A stretch of DNA of 64,000 bases from Panacagrimonas sp. (GTDB lineage Bacteria; Pseudomonadota; Gammaproteobacteria; Nevskiales; Nevskiaceae): the NCBI RefSeq assembly GCF_020697055.1, contig NZ_JAJFBP010000015.1, forward strand, positions 1-64,000, in the 5' to 3' direction. A model generated the notes under the pieces. It was not told the DNA's origin. It saw only the letters and a program-made list of their open reading frames with translations, and did not search any database. This document shows positions 41,440 to 50,744 of this stretch, piece by piece. How positions within the stretch are numbered: the stretch's first letter is position 1; each line of letters opens with the position of its first letter. A program made the translations under genes and the position numbers.

Positions 41440-43038
41440 CTAGGCGGCCGCCTCCAGTCGGAAACGCGACACGCCGCTGCGCAGCACCGTGGCCACCTGG
41501 TTGAGGTCGTGGATCGCTTCGCTGGACTGGCGCAGCGACTCGACGGTCTGCTGCGAGGCCTCGCCGAGCTGCAGCAGCGCCTGGCTGATCTGTTCGGCGC
41601 CGGTGGCCTGCGCCTGCATGCCCTCGGTCACCGTCTCGAAGCGCGGCGCCAGCGTCTGCACCTGGCCGATCAGCTGCGTGAGCTGCGCACCGGCATCGCG
41701 GATCTCGTCGGCGCCGCGACGCACCTCCTCGGAGAACTTGTCCATGCCCATGACGCCCGCCGCCACCGCCGACTGGATCTCCTTGACCATCTGCTCGATG
41801 TCGTAGGTGGCCACCGCGGTCTGGTCGGCGAGCCGGCGGATCTCGGTGGCGACGACGGCGAAGCCGCGGCCCGCGTCCCCCGCCTTCTCGGCTTCGATCG
41901 CCGCGTTCAGCGACAGCAGGTTGGTCTGATCCGCGACCTTGGTGATCGTCGTGATCACCTGCCCGATGTTGCCGGCCTTCTCGCTGAGCACGCCGAGCTT
42001 GGCGTTGATCGCCCCGGCCGCCTCGATCACGTGGCGCATCGTCTCTTCCATCCGCGTCAGCCCCTGCTGGCTGCTGCCGGCCAGTGCGGCCGACTGGTCG
42101 GCCACCTGTGCGACGTCGCTCATCGTCTTGACCAGGTCCTTGGACGTCGCGGTGATCTCGCGCGAGGTCGCGCCGATCTCGGTGGTCGTGGCCGCGATCT
42201 CGGCCGCGGTGGCCTGCTGCTGCTTGGCGGTGGCGGCGATCTCGGTCACCGCGGTGTCGACCTGGATGCCGGACTTCTGCACCTGACCGACGAGTCCGAC
42301 CAGTTCGTCGCTCATCCGATCGAAGCCGGCGGCCAGGATGCCGAGCTCGTCCTGGCGCTCGATGCGCAGGCGCTGCGTGAAGTCGCCCTGGCGCACGGCG
42401 TTGACGATGCGCACCAGCAGGGTCAGCGGCCGGGCGATCGCGCGCAGCAGCAGCATCGCGCACAGACCGGCCAGGATCACGGCAACGCCGGAACTCAGCG
42501 CGAGCGTGAAGACCGCGTCGCGTGCGTCGTCGAGGATGCGATCGAGGTCGGTGTGTGCACGCGAACGGCGGTCACCTTCCAGCGCCTGGATCGCCGCACG
42601 CTGCACTTCGAACGCCTGGTGCAGGGGCTGACGCGCCGACATGTCCGCGCGCTCGCGCATCTGCAGGCTCACGCGTTGATAGGCGTCGGTGGCCTGGCGT
42701 ACCGCGGCGACGCGCTCGCGCAACGTGGCGTCCGAATCGGATATCCGCGCGAGTTCGTCCAGGGTCGCCGCGTAGGCCTGCAATGCCGATTCGAGCTGCT
42801 GCCGGCGCGTGCCGTCCGGCGCATCCATCCAGATCTCCAGCGCCTGGAGGTGGCCGAACGCGGCGTCGCGCACGCGTGCGATCAGGTCGAGCTGCTGCAA
42901 CGAGACCTGCTGCGTGTGCCGCGCGTCGTCGCGTACCTGCTGCAGCCGGTCGTAGACCAGCGCGGCACTGGCGATCATCAGACCGACGATCAGCACGAAG
43001 CTCGCGATCACGCGCACGCGAATGGTCCAGGTTTTCAC
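41440..43038 (-). CDS. wspA: WspA methyl-accepting chemoreceptor
   Basis: 532 aa MCP. First membrane span VIASFVLIVGLMIASAALVY, a periplasmic four-helix sensor of about 150 residues, second span (TLALSSGVAVILAGLCAMLL), HAMP (ARPLTLLVRIVNAVRQG), then the cytoplasmic hairpin with the highly conserved tip LLSLNAAIEAEKAGDAGRGF followed by AVVATEIRRLAD. In Pseudomonas, WspA clusters around the cell and responds to surface contact or envelope stress. Most upstream wsp gene, 106 bases after the REC-EAL gene. Confidence 0.92.
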   Translation of the reverse strand: MKTWTIRVRVIASFVLIVGLMIASAALVYDRLQQVRDDARHTQQVSLQQLDLIARVRDAAFGHLQALEIWMDAPDGTRRQQLESALQAYAATLDELARISDSDATLRERVAAVRQATDAYQRVSLQMRERADMSARQPLHQAFEVQRAAIQALEGDRRSRAHTDLDRILDDARDAVFTLALSSGVAVILAGLCAMLLLRAIARPLTLLVRIVNAVRQGDFTQRLRIERQDELGILAAGFDRMSDELVGLVGQVQKSGIQVDTAVTEIAATAKQQQATAAEIAATTTEIGATSREITATSKDLVKTMSDVAQVADQSAALAGSSQQGLTRMEETMRHVIEAAGAINAKLGVLSEKAGNIGQVITTITKVADQTNLLSLNAAIEAEKAGDAGRGFAVVATEIRRLADQTAVATYDIEQMVKEIQSAVAAGVMGMDKFSEEVRRGADEIRDAGAQLTQLIGQVQTLAPRFETVTEGMQAQATGAEQISQALLQLGEASQQTVESLRQSSEAIHDLNQVATVLRSGVSRFRLEAAA

Positions 43039-43144
43039 ATCGTTCTCCGGTAAGGGCGTTCAGTCCCGAGGCCGGTCGCAATTGCGACCTCGACGCGCGG
43101 GCAAGCCTCGCGATGTGCGCAAGCCCGGGGCCCGACCCATGCAC

Positions 43145-44362
43145 TCAGGGCCACGTTCCGTTCTCCAGGCGTTGCTGCCAGCCCTGGACCCAGGGCAGCA
43201 CCTGGTCGGTCTCCAGCGGACGCGAGATCGCATAACCCTGCAGCAGGTCGCAGCCCAGCTCGGCGAGGAACCGCGCCGCCGCGCGATCCTCCACGCCTTC
43301 AGCGACGATGCTCAGGCCCAGGCCGTGCGCCAGATGGCTGATGCACTCGACGACGATCCGCGACTCGGGGTTCTGCAGCGCCGTCATCACGAACGAGCGG
43401 TCGATCTTCATCTCGGAGAACGGCAGTCGCACGAGCTGCACCATCGACGAATAGCCGGTGCCGAAGTCGTCGACCGACAGTGCGAACCCCTGCGTGCGCA
43501 GCTGCGTGAACAGCGCCAGCGACGCCACCGCGTCCTGCATCGCCGCGGTCTCGGTGAGCTCGATCGTGATGCGCGAGGGCGGCAGCCGATGTGCGCGGCA
43601 CAGCGCGACCGCGCGGTGCGCGAAATCGGCGCCATCGAGGTGCGCACCCGAGACGTTGATGGAAAGCTCGACTTCCGATTCGCCGAACGTGCGGCCGAGC
43701 CAGTCAAGCCCCATTTCGAGCACCAGGTCCGTCAGTGATCGGATCAGGCCGGTGTGCTCGGCGACCGGAATGAAGCGGTCGGGTGCGATCGATCCGCGCT
43801 GCGGATGCTGCCAGCGCAGCAGCGCCTCGAATCCGCGTAGGCGTCCGGTGCGGGTTTCGACCTTGGGCTGATACACCAGGCGGAATTCGCCCCGTTGCAT
43901 TCCCGCCATCAGGTCGGACTCCGCGATCGGCGCGAACACCCGCGCATCGCGCTCGTGCCGCGCCGACGGTGAGACTTCCTTGGCGGCGCGAAGCAGAGCG
44001 CGCGCGGCCTCCGCCTGGAACGGCTTGGACAACACTCCGACGATCTGCAGACCGTGCTCGCTCGCGGCCCTGCGCGCGGCGTCGAGCACGCGCGAACCCA
44101 CCCCGCTGGCGATGACCAGTCGCGACGTGCACCCCGCCTGGGCCAGCCGACCGATGACTTCGACCCCGTCCATCGTGGGCATCACGAGGTCGAGCACGAT
44201 CACTTCGGGCACCCACGAGCCGAGTACTTCGAAAAACTCGGTCGGCTGCGTGACGAATCGCGACTCGAATCCCACGCCGCGGGCGAACGTCGCGATCGTC
44301 GACGCGACGGCCTCGATGTCGTCGAGCACGAGCAGGCGTGGCCGCGTCGCGGGGTCATCCAT
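43145..44362 (-). CDS. REC-EAL response regulator (c-di-GMP phosphodiesterase)
   Basis: 405 aa. REC domain with IVLDLVMPTMDGVEVIGRLA, followed by an EAL domain with all catalytic residues in place: LRGFEALLRWQHPQ, LSINVSGAHLDG, IELTETAAMQ, SVDDFGTGYSSM, EMKIDRSFV, VAEGVEDRAA. So it should break down c-di-GMP on phosphorylation. Its start overlaps the stop of the hybrid kinase gene by 8 bases, making the kinase its likely phosphodonor. It lies directly upstream of wspA on the same strand and could oppose WspR. Confidence 0.9.
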   Translation of the reverse strand: MDDPATRPRLLVLDDIEAVASTIATFARGVGFESRFVTQPTEFFEVLGSWVPEVIVLDLVMPTMDGVEVIGRLAQAGCTSRLVIASGVGSRVLDAARRAASEHGLQIVGVLSKPFQAEAARALLRAAKEVSPSARHERDARVFAPIAESDLMAGMQRGEFRLVYQPKVETRTGRLRGFEALLRWQHPQRGSIAPDRFIPVAEHTGLIRSLTDLVLEMGLDWLGRTFGESEVELSINVSGAHLDGADFAHRAVALCRAHRLPPSRITIELTETAAMQDAVASLALFTQLRTQGFALSVDDFGTGYSSMVQLVRLPFSEMKIDRSFVMTALQNPESRIVVECISHLAHGLGLSIVAEGVEDRAAARFLAELGCDLLQGYAISRPLETDQVLPWVQGWQQRLENGTWP

Positions 44363-47300
44363 CGGGCGACTCCGCGATCGCCCTGCGCACCGCCGTGGCG
44401 AGTTCGGCGCGGCGGTAGGGCTTCTGCAGGAAGCGTGCGGATCGTGCCGACGTCAGGTCTTCCAGGGCGTTCTCGGTATAGCCGGACGCGTAGAGCGCGC
44501 GAAGTCCTGGTCGCCGGGTTCGCCCCGCTTCGACCAGCTCCGGCCCGGTCATGCCGCCCGGCATCACGACGTCGGTGAACAGCAGGTCCACCGGCAGATC
44601 GCCGTCGAGCAGTCGCAGCGCCTGCGCGCCGTCACCGGCAGCCGTGACGCGATAACCCAGACCCGACAGCAGGCCTTCGGCGAAGCGGCGCACCATCGGA
44701 TCGTCCTCGACGAGCAGGATCGACTCGGTCCCGCCCTGGTGCGGCGTCGCGGCGGGCGCCGGTGTCGCGCCCTCGACCACCGCCGGCGCGCGCGGCAGAT
44801 AAAGCGTCACCGTGGTGCCCCGTTCCGGCTGCGACTCGATGGCCAGATGCCCCTGCGACTGCTTGGCGAATCCATATGCCATCGACAGTCCCAGGCCCGT
44901 GCCCTTGCCCACCGGCTTGGTCGTGAAGAACGGCTCGATGACGCGGGTCAGATCCTCGGCGGAGATCCCCGTGCCCTCGTCGATGACCCGGACGCGCACG
45001 TACGACCCCGGACGCAGTTCCGCGGCCGGCGTCGTGGCGTTGGGTTCGACCGTCCAGTCGCGGGCCTGGATGCGGATGCGCCCGCCGCGCGGCATCGCAT
45101 CGCGCGCGTTCAGGCACAGGTTGAGCAGCGCCGACTCGAGTTGCGCGGAGTCGATCAGCGCGAGCCAGGACGCGCCCGCGTCGTGCTCCACCGTGATGGT
45201 CTCCGGCAACGTGCGACGCAGCAGACCCATCAGCCCCGCCACGAGGCGGTCCACGTCGACCGGCTGCGGATGCAGCGTCTGTCGCCGCGAGAACGCGAGC
45301 AGTTGGTGCGTGAGGTCGGCCCCGCGCTGCGCGGCGTCGCGCACCATCTCGGCGAGTTCGCGCTGCTCGGGGCGGCCGGCCAGCGCCTCGGTCAGGAGTT
45401 CCGCATTGCCAAGGATGACCGTGAGCAGGTTGTTGAAGTCGTGCGCCACGCCGCCGGTGAGCTGGCCCACCGACTCCAGGCGGTGGGACTGCCGCAGCTG
45501 CTCTTCGACCTTCAGGCGCGCGCTGACGTCAGTGTTGATCGTGAGGATCGATTGGGGACGCGCCTCGGCGTTGACCACCAGCGTCCAATGCGCCTCGCAA
45601 GGCACGCGGCGTCCCTGGCGGTGGCGGTAGTCCACCTGCCCCGCCCACTGTCCTTCGCTGCGCACGCGCCCGATCGCGATCGACGCGGTGTGGACGTCCT
45701 CGTCCAGAAGGTCGGCCATCAGCTGGCCCAGGGCCTCCTCGGAAGACCAGCCGTACAGCCGCTCGGCACCCTTGTTCCAGTAGCGGACGCGACCGTCGAG
45801 ATCGCGCACCACGATCGCGTCCTTGGCCTGGTCCAGCAACGAGGCCTGTTCGCGCAGCTTGATCTCGGTCTGGCGTCGCTCGAGCTCGAAGGCCGCGCGG
45901 GCTGCGAAGACGCCCAGCAGGCTGCGCGTGAAATCCATGCGCCGCATCGGCGCGCGCCACAACACGATCAGCAGTCCGACGACCACGCCGCGCGAATCCC
46001 GCAGGCTGCGCCCCGCGTATGCCTGCCCCTCGTCGAAGCGCATCGCACGCATGTCGTAGAGCCGCGGCAGGTCGTGCGGGATCAGCGCTTCGTCGTTCTG
46101 CAGGAGCTGCTCGCAAGGCGTTCCGACGCAGTCGTACTCGAACGGCTCGATCAGGCGCCCGTCCACGACGCCGGCCAGCGTCCTGGCGCGCGGCGTTCCC
46201 GAATGCCGGACGATGCGCGCGACGAACGCCGCGGGCGCTTCCAGCGCGTCGGCAACCGCCCGGCACAGCTGTTCGAAATACTCGCTCGGCGTCCTGGCGG
46301 AAACGCCCGTGGCCACCTTCAGCACCGCGGCTTCGAGCTGCCGCTTGTCGCGCTGGGCCTGCATGTGGCGGATGCCGAACGCGAGTCCGCCCGCCAGGTC
46401 GCGCAGCATGCCGAGCTCGTCCGGGCTCCAGCGTTCCTCGTCGGCGCAGAACAGCGCCAGCACGCCGAACGCATCGCCGCGCTCGCGCAGCAGCGGCAGC
46501 ACCATCACGCCGTGGATGCCGCGCGACGCGCCGGCCTCGCGGCAACGGCTCTCCTCGATCTCGGTGATGGTGAGCGGCTGCTCCTGCGCCGTGCGCAACG
46601 CGCGCAGCACGGCTTCACGACAGGGCTCCGACTCCGACACGAGCCACCGGCACGCCTCCTGTGCGAACGCCCCCGCGTGGGCGACGGAGTGCAGGATTGG
46701 GCTCGATGTCCCCTCGCGGTACAGCACGCAGGCGACGGGATAGCCGCCCTCCTCGACGGCGAGCCGGCAGACCTCGCCCAGGAATCCGGCCTCCTCCTCG
46801 ATTCGCGCCTGCGCCAGGTTGACCAGGCTGATCAGGCGCTGGGTGCGGTGAATGCGCGCCAGTTCCGACTCGCTGCGCAGGCGCTGGAGGATGATCCGCA
46901 GCGTTTCGGCCAGGCTCTGCAGGTGATCGACGTTCGCTGGCGAGAAGACGCCGCGACGATCCGACAGCACCTTGACGACGCCGATGAGGTCCTCGCCCCG
47001 CCGCAACGGCGCCGCGATCATCGAGACCGCGCCGGCGCGACGGGCCAGCAGCGGGTCGACGCGTGGGTCCTGGCTGCAGTCTCGGCACAGCAGCGCCACC
47101 CCGCGTCCGAGCGCCTCTCCAGAAAAACTGTTCGACAGCGCGACCGCCTGGCCCAGCATCTCCTGGTGCCCAGCGGTGGCGAAGCGCGTCACGGTCTGTG
47201 CCGGACCATCGCACAATTCGATCACGGCGCCCGAAGCGCCGGTCATCGCGGCGGCCCGATCGCACATCAGCTGCAAAAGGTCGTCGAAGCCGAGCCCCGG

Positions 47301-48578
47301 CCGCGCGAGCTCCTGCTGGGTGCTGACGATGAAGGCCTGCACCTCGGCCGCGCGCCGCGCATCGTCCTCGGCGCGCCGCAGCTCGGTGAGGTCGGTGAGC
47401 CCGCCGAGCGCGCGCACCGCCACGCCCTGATCGTCGCGAACGATCGATCCGCGCGCCTGCACGATGGCCCAGCCCGCATCCATTCGCCGAAACCGGTACT
47501 CCATCGAGAATTCATGGTCCCCGCCCTCGACGACGCGCCGGAACTCGCGCATGACCTGCGGCAGATCGTCCGGATGCACCCGGCGCTCCCAGGCCTTGAA
47601 TCCGTCCTGCCAATTGGCGTCGACCTCGCCAAAGACACCGCCCAAGCCTTGGCTCCACCAAACGTGACCGGTCGCCGCGTCCCATTCCCACACCGCATCC
47701 GAGGTGGCGCGCGCAATCAGCCGGAAACGCTCCTCGCTCTGACGCAACGCAGCGATCGCCTCCTGATGCTCGGTGCTGGAGACGTGCAGGTCGGTGACGT
47801 TGCGCGCGACCGCCACGGCGATCTGCAGCGCCCCGGACCACTGCGCGGTCCACTGCACGAATGTGGGGCGACGATCGCGATGCACGCATCGCGTTTTGAA
47901 GGTCAGCGGCGTGCCGGTGCGCTGCAGCTCCACCCACGCCTCGGCCGCGATCGGCTGATCGATGCGCTCGACCAGATCCATCCACGGCCTGGCGATGATG
48001 TCGTGCGGCGGGTGGCCCCATAGGCCTTCCGAACTCGCGCTGGCCGACAGGACCTGGCCGCGCGCGTCCAGGCAGCAGATCGCATCGACGGACAGGTCCA
48101 GGATGAACTGCAGCCGCGCGTCCTCCTGCCTGGCATCCGCCTGGCGTCGGCGCAGTTCCAGGTCGGACCTGTGGTGCGCGGTGACGTCGACGTGGACGAC
48201 CACCAGTCCGCGGCGGCCACCGACCGCACACGGAGTCCCCTGCAGCAGGAGCCGGCGCGTCAGTCCCGGCAGGTCTTCCGGATACTCGAACGCCAGGTGC
48301 GAATGGGTTCCCGCAAGGACGCCCAGCAGACCGATGACGGCGCGGTCGGCGTAGGCATCACCACGCGCTGCGGCCCGCCTGCCGATATCGAGATAGTTCA
48401 TGCCCATGCCGCCGTGCGGCCAACCCATGCCGTTGCGTCGGGAGGCCGTGGTCCAGGCCGCGTTGACCGTGACGATGGTTCCCGTCGAATCCAGGACCGC
48501 GAGCGCCAGCGGCAGCGCGTCGAGGACCGCCACCATCGCGGGAGCGGGCGCCGTCATCGGTTTTCGCGCCGACGCCAT
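44355..48578 (-). CDS. Large PAS/GAF hybrid sensor histidine kinase
   Basis: About 1407 aa from MASARKPMTAPAP (29 further in-frame residues are possible). No membrane spans, so a cytoplasmic sensor. There is an N-terminal PAS, then PAS at about 150-250 and 285-400 (ARATSDAVWEWDAATGHVWW), GAF modules across about 420-920, another PAS (AKDAIVVRDLDGRVRYWNKG), a HisKA/HATPase core with phospho-His in GGVAHDFNNLLTVILGNAEL and GTGLGLSMAYGF, and a C-terminal REC (LLVEDDPMVRRF, LFTDVVMPGGMTG). The ligands of the PAS/GAF set are unknown. Overlaps the REC-EAL gene, forming a putative kinase/effector pair upstream of wsp. Confidence 0.88.
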   Translation of the reverse strand: MASARKPMTAPAPAMVAVLDALPLALAVLDSTGTIVTVNAAWTTASRRNGMGWPHGGMGMNYLDIGRRAAARGDAYADRAVIGLLGVLAGTHSHLAFEYPEDLPGLTRRLLLQGTPCAVGGRRGLVVVHVDVTAHHRSDLELRRRQADARQEDARLQFILDLSVDAICCLDARGQVLSASASSEGLWGHPPHDIIARPWMDLVERIDQPIAAEAWVELQRTGTPLTFKTRCVHRDRRPTFVQWTAQWSGALQIAVAVARNVTDLHVSSTEHQEAIAALRQSEERFRLIARATSDAVWEWDAATGHVWWSQGLGGVFGEVDANWQDGFKAWERRVHPDDLPQVMREFRRVVEGGDHEFSMEYRFRRMDAGWAIVQARGSIVRDDQGVAVRALGGLTDLTELRRAEDDARRAAEVQAFIVSTQQELARPGLGFDDLLQLMCDRAAAMTGASGAVIELCDGPAQTVTRFATAGHQEMLGQAVALSNSFSGEALGRGVALLCRDCSQDPRVDPLLARRAGAVSMIAAPLRRGEDLIGVVKVLSDRRGVFSPANVDHLQSLAETLRIILQRLRSESELARIHRTQRLISLVNLAQARIEEEAGFLGEVCRLAVEEGGYPVACVLYREGTSSPILHSVAHAGAFAQEACRWLVSESEPCREAVLRALRTAQEQPLTITEIEESRCREAGASRGIHGVMVLPLLRERGDAFGVLALFCADEERWSPDELGMLRDLAGGLAFGIRHMQAQRDKRQLEAAVLKVATGVSARTPSEYFEQLCRAVADALEAPAAFVARIVRHSGTPRARTLAGVVDGRLIEPFEYDCVGTPCEQLLQNDEALIPHDLPRLYDMRAMRFDEGQAYAGRSLRDSRGVVVGLLIVLWRAPMRRMDFTRSLLGVFAARAAFELERRQTEIKLREQASLLDQAKDAIVVRDLDGRVRYWNKGAERLYGWSSEEALGQLMADLLDEDVHTASIAIGRVRSEGQWAGQVDYRHRQGRRVPCEAHWTLVVNAEARPQSILTINTDVSARLKVEEQLRQSHRLESVGQLTGGVAHDFNNLLTVILGNAELLTEALAGRPEQRELAEMVRDAAQRGADLTHQLLAFSRRQTLHPQPVDVDRLVAGLMGLLRRTLPETITVEHDAGASWLALIDSAQLESALLNLCLNARDAMPRGGRIRIQARDWTVEPNATTPAAELRPGSYVRVRVIDEGTGISAEDLTRVIEPFFTTKPVGKGTGLGLSMAYGFAKQSQGHLAIESQPERGTTVTLYLPRAPAVVEGATPAPAATPHQGGTESILLVEDDPMVRRFAEGLLSGLGYRVTAAGDGAQALRLLDGDLPVDLLFTDVVMPGGMTGPELVEAGRTRRPGLRALYASGYTENALEDLTSARSARFLQKPYRRAELATAVRRAIAESPDG

Positions 48579-48905
48579 CGCGTGCCGAGCGCCGCAGCGA
48601 AAGATTCTTTGGACAGCCGAGGTGAGCCGCGAGGCAGCATGGTCCGGGCGATGGTACTCGTGCAAGAACGTTTGTAAATGTTCCCACGCGTCTCATAAAC
48701 CTGCGCACTTGTCCGGATCGGCCGGTCGAAGTTTATGAAGCTCTGATGACTTCATCAGTCGACTTCGCTTTGCACAATTGCACGGCGGCATACTGCGGAA
48801 GCTGTCGGTCGCGCGGTATCACGCACCGGCATCGGAGAAAGGCGGCAAAGCCGGTCGGCGCCGTTGCGCGCTCATCCGCTGTTGCTCCGGCGATCAACGC
48901 GCCGT

Positions 48906-48927
48906 GCGCCCGATATCGATCGGGCGC
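48906..48927. promoter_or_regulatory. 9-base-arm inverted repeat
   Basis: GCGCCCGAT (48906-48914) and ATCGGGCGC (48919-48927) form perfect arms around ATCG. Could be an operator or a small RNA hairpin. It is about 330 bases upstream of the hybrid kinase start. Confidence 0.35.
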
Positions 48928-49130
48928 ATCGTCCGAATCGGATCTGCATTTCCCTGCAGTTTTGCAGCGCTTCGCGACAATTTCACAGCGTGCGATCGCT
49001 GACGTCCGCGCATCGCGCGTGGGATGAAGAAACGGGAGCAGGATCGAAGACGGGGCAGGTCGACCGGGTTAATTGCCATGGCCGCAGTCGACCCTTTTGC
49101 AATAAGACTTGCCGCGCTGTGGCGCCGCGT

Positions 49131-49150
49131 GTGTCCCACGCGTGGGACAC
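49131..49150. promoter_or_regulatory. Perfect 20-bp palindrome
   Basis: GTGTCCCACGCGTGGGACAC reads the same on both strands with no spacer. A chance perfect 20-mer palindrome is unlikely, so a dimeric regulator site is the best explanation. It lies about 400 bases upstream of the KshA-type start and about 550 bases upstream of the kinase start, on the other strand. The bound regulator is unknown. Confidence 0.5.
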
Positions 49151-49546
49151 CCGGGGTAGGCCGGACGAATTAGGAGCCTGTCGTAGTTCCGTTTTGGTGC
49201 AGGCATCTTCTTCTCATTTCGAGATCTCCTGTGTGTCCGGCGCCTCGCTGCTATTCGGGTGTACGGGTCGCATCTGAAATGCGCGTATCGATGGCACCGC
49301 GGACGGGTTCGCCCCGCGTCGCATCACGCGCGCGCGCCGCGCGGCGCCCGTGGCCGTTCGCCGCGCTCCGGGCCGCTGGCCGCTTGTCCGGAGCAGGACG
49401 CGTGCGTGCCGCCGACCCACCAGCGCCGGGCGGCCGGTTGCCCGAAGCCGGTCGCCCGCGATTTGCAGGGTCCCGACGGTCATCTGAATGGGTGAAGCCA
49501 GCGCCGTGCGCGCTCCCATACTGCCCGCATCCCCTGGAGCGGCTTC

Positions 49547-50656
49547 ATGGCGACGACGAAAGACTACGGACTCGGAGAACACACCTACCCGCGCGGCTGG
49601 TTCATGGTCGCCGACGCGTCCAAGGTGATCGATCGCCCGATGGCGGCGCACTTCTTCGGCCAGGAATTCGCGCTGTATCGCGGCAAGTCGGGCCGCGTCG
49701 TGCTGCTCGACGCCTACTGCCCGCACATGGGCACGCACCTGGCGCGCAACACGACCTCGTACGTGGCGCAGGACGGCTCGATCGAGGACGATTGCATCCG
49801 CTGCCCGTACCACGCCTGGCGCTTCGGTCCCGACGGCAAGTGCAACGAGATCCCCTATTCCACCGGCCCGATCCCGCCGGCGGCGAAGATCCGCTCGTGG
49901 CGCGTGCGCGAATACATGGGTGGCGTGTTCGTCTGGCACGACCCCGAAGGCGGCGAGCCCGACTACGAGCTGCCCGAGATTCCCGAGTGGACCGATCCGG
50001 CCTGGGTCTGCGGCAGCTACGACGACCTGGGCGTCGTGCCGATCCATCCGCAGGAAGCCATCGACAACATCACCGACGTCGCGCACTTCGGTCCGGTGCA
50101 CGGTTCGCAGACCAAATTCTTCGAAAACGAGTTCCGCGGCCATGCCGTGGTGCAGCGCATGGGTGGCGGACATCGCACGCTGATCGCCGAAGGCGGCCCG
50201 ATGCTGGTGACCGAAGCCACCTACCACGGCCCCAGCCTGCTGCTGACGCGCATGAGCGGCCTGTACGACTCGTGGATCATCATCGCGCACACGCCGGTGG
50301 ACGACGGCACGACCTACGTCTGGCACAACCTGATCGTGAAGTCGCCGAGCGGTTCTGCGGTGGCGACACCGGAGGATGCGGCGACCGCCAAGATCTACCA
50401 GGACATGGCGCTCGCGGCGTTCGCGCAGGATTTCGAGGTATGGAAGCACAAGCGCCCCAACGTGCAGGGCCTGTACGTGCAGGGCGATGGTGCGTTTACC
50501 AAGCAGCGCAGGTGGTATAGCCAGTTCTACAACCCGCGCGCGAAGAAAGCGGACCTGATGGCGCAGGTCGAGGGCATCCACGGCGCGCGCGGCATGGAAC
50601 CGGCGCCGCAGGCGATGCGCGACAGCTGGACGGTGGCCAAAGCCGAAACCGCGTAA
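49547..50656 (+). CDS. kshA: Rieske oxygenase, KshA-like (3-ketosteroid 9-alpha-hydroxylase)
   Basis: 369 aa. Rieske [2Fe-2S] ligands are in DAYCPHMGTHLARN (Cys58, His60) and CIRCPYHAWRFGPDGKC (Cys86, His89); the insert between the pairs is longer than in mycobacterial KshA. The mononuclear iron site shows the N/D/H/H pattern in NITDVAHFGPVHGSQ. The catalytic domain continues to the C-terminus (IEGIHGARGMEP). KshA, with a reductase KshB, hydroxylates C9 of 3-keto steroids; the reductase is not in this window. GGAG precedes the start by 8 bases. Ketosteroid isomerase lies nearby, supporting steroid work, though other hydrophobic substrates are possible. Confidence 0.85.
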   Translation: MATTKDYGLGEHTYPRGWFMVADASKVIDRPMAAHFFGQEFALYRGKSGRVVLLDAYCPHMGTHLARNTTSYVAQDGSIEDDCIRCPYHAWRFGPDGKCNEIPYSTGPIPPAAKIRSWRVREYMGGVFVWHDPEGGEPDYELPEIPEWTDPAWVCGSYDDLGVVPIHPQEAIDNITDVAHFGPVHGSQTKFFENEFRGHAVVQRMGGGHRTLIAEGGPMLVTEATYHGPSLLLTRMSGLYDSWIIIAHTPVDDGTTYVWHNLIVKSPSGSAVATPEDAATAKIYQDMALAAFAQDFEVWKHKRPNVQGLYVQGDGAFTKQRRWYSQFYNPRAKKADLMAQVEGIHGARGMEPAPQAMRDSWTVAKAETA

Positions 50657-50717
50657 CCGGCAGGGCGGAAAGCGGCCGGTTTCATCGGCGGCGCATCCCG
50701 CCGACGTCGGCCGAGAA

Positions 50718-50743
50718 CGGCGGGATGCGCTTCGCTTTCCCGC
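50718..50743. repeat. 26-nt intergenic repeat, copy 2
   Basis: Identical in all 26 positions to 17065-17090, with similar flanks. Here it lies between the 3' ends of the convergent KshA and SnoaL-like genes, where it could end both transcripts. Confidence 0.7.
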
Positions 50744-50744
50744 G

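Larger units (their letters stand above)
48579..49546. other. Long divergent intergenic region, 968 bases
   Basis: No convincing coding gene: open frames on either strand have shadow-like composition and no ribosome site. The region must hold the promoter of the hybrid kinase (left) and of the KshA-type gene (right). It contains a 9-base-arm inverted repeat (48906-48927), a perfect 20-bp palindrome (49131-49150) and short AT-rich patches (GTTTGTAAATG at 48671). A small RNA cannot be excluded. Confidence 0.5.

Noticed and set aside
43980-48023. Very long plus-strand open frame (over 1300 codons) opposite the hybrid kinase
   Set aside because: It has shadow composition (Arg/Ala/His-rich, no domain), and the minus-strand kinase with clear PAS, GAF and histidine-kinase motifs explains the region.
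48579-49546. Several short open frames in the long gap
   Set aside because: No ribosome sites, no domains and mixed frames; treated as regulatory sequence, possibly with a small RNA that cannot be proven here.
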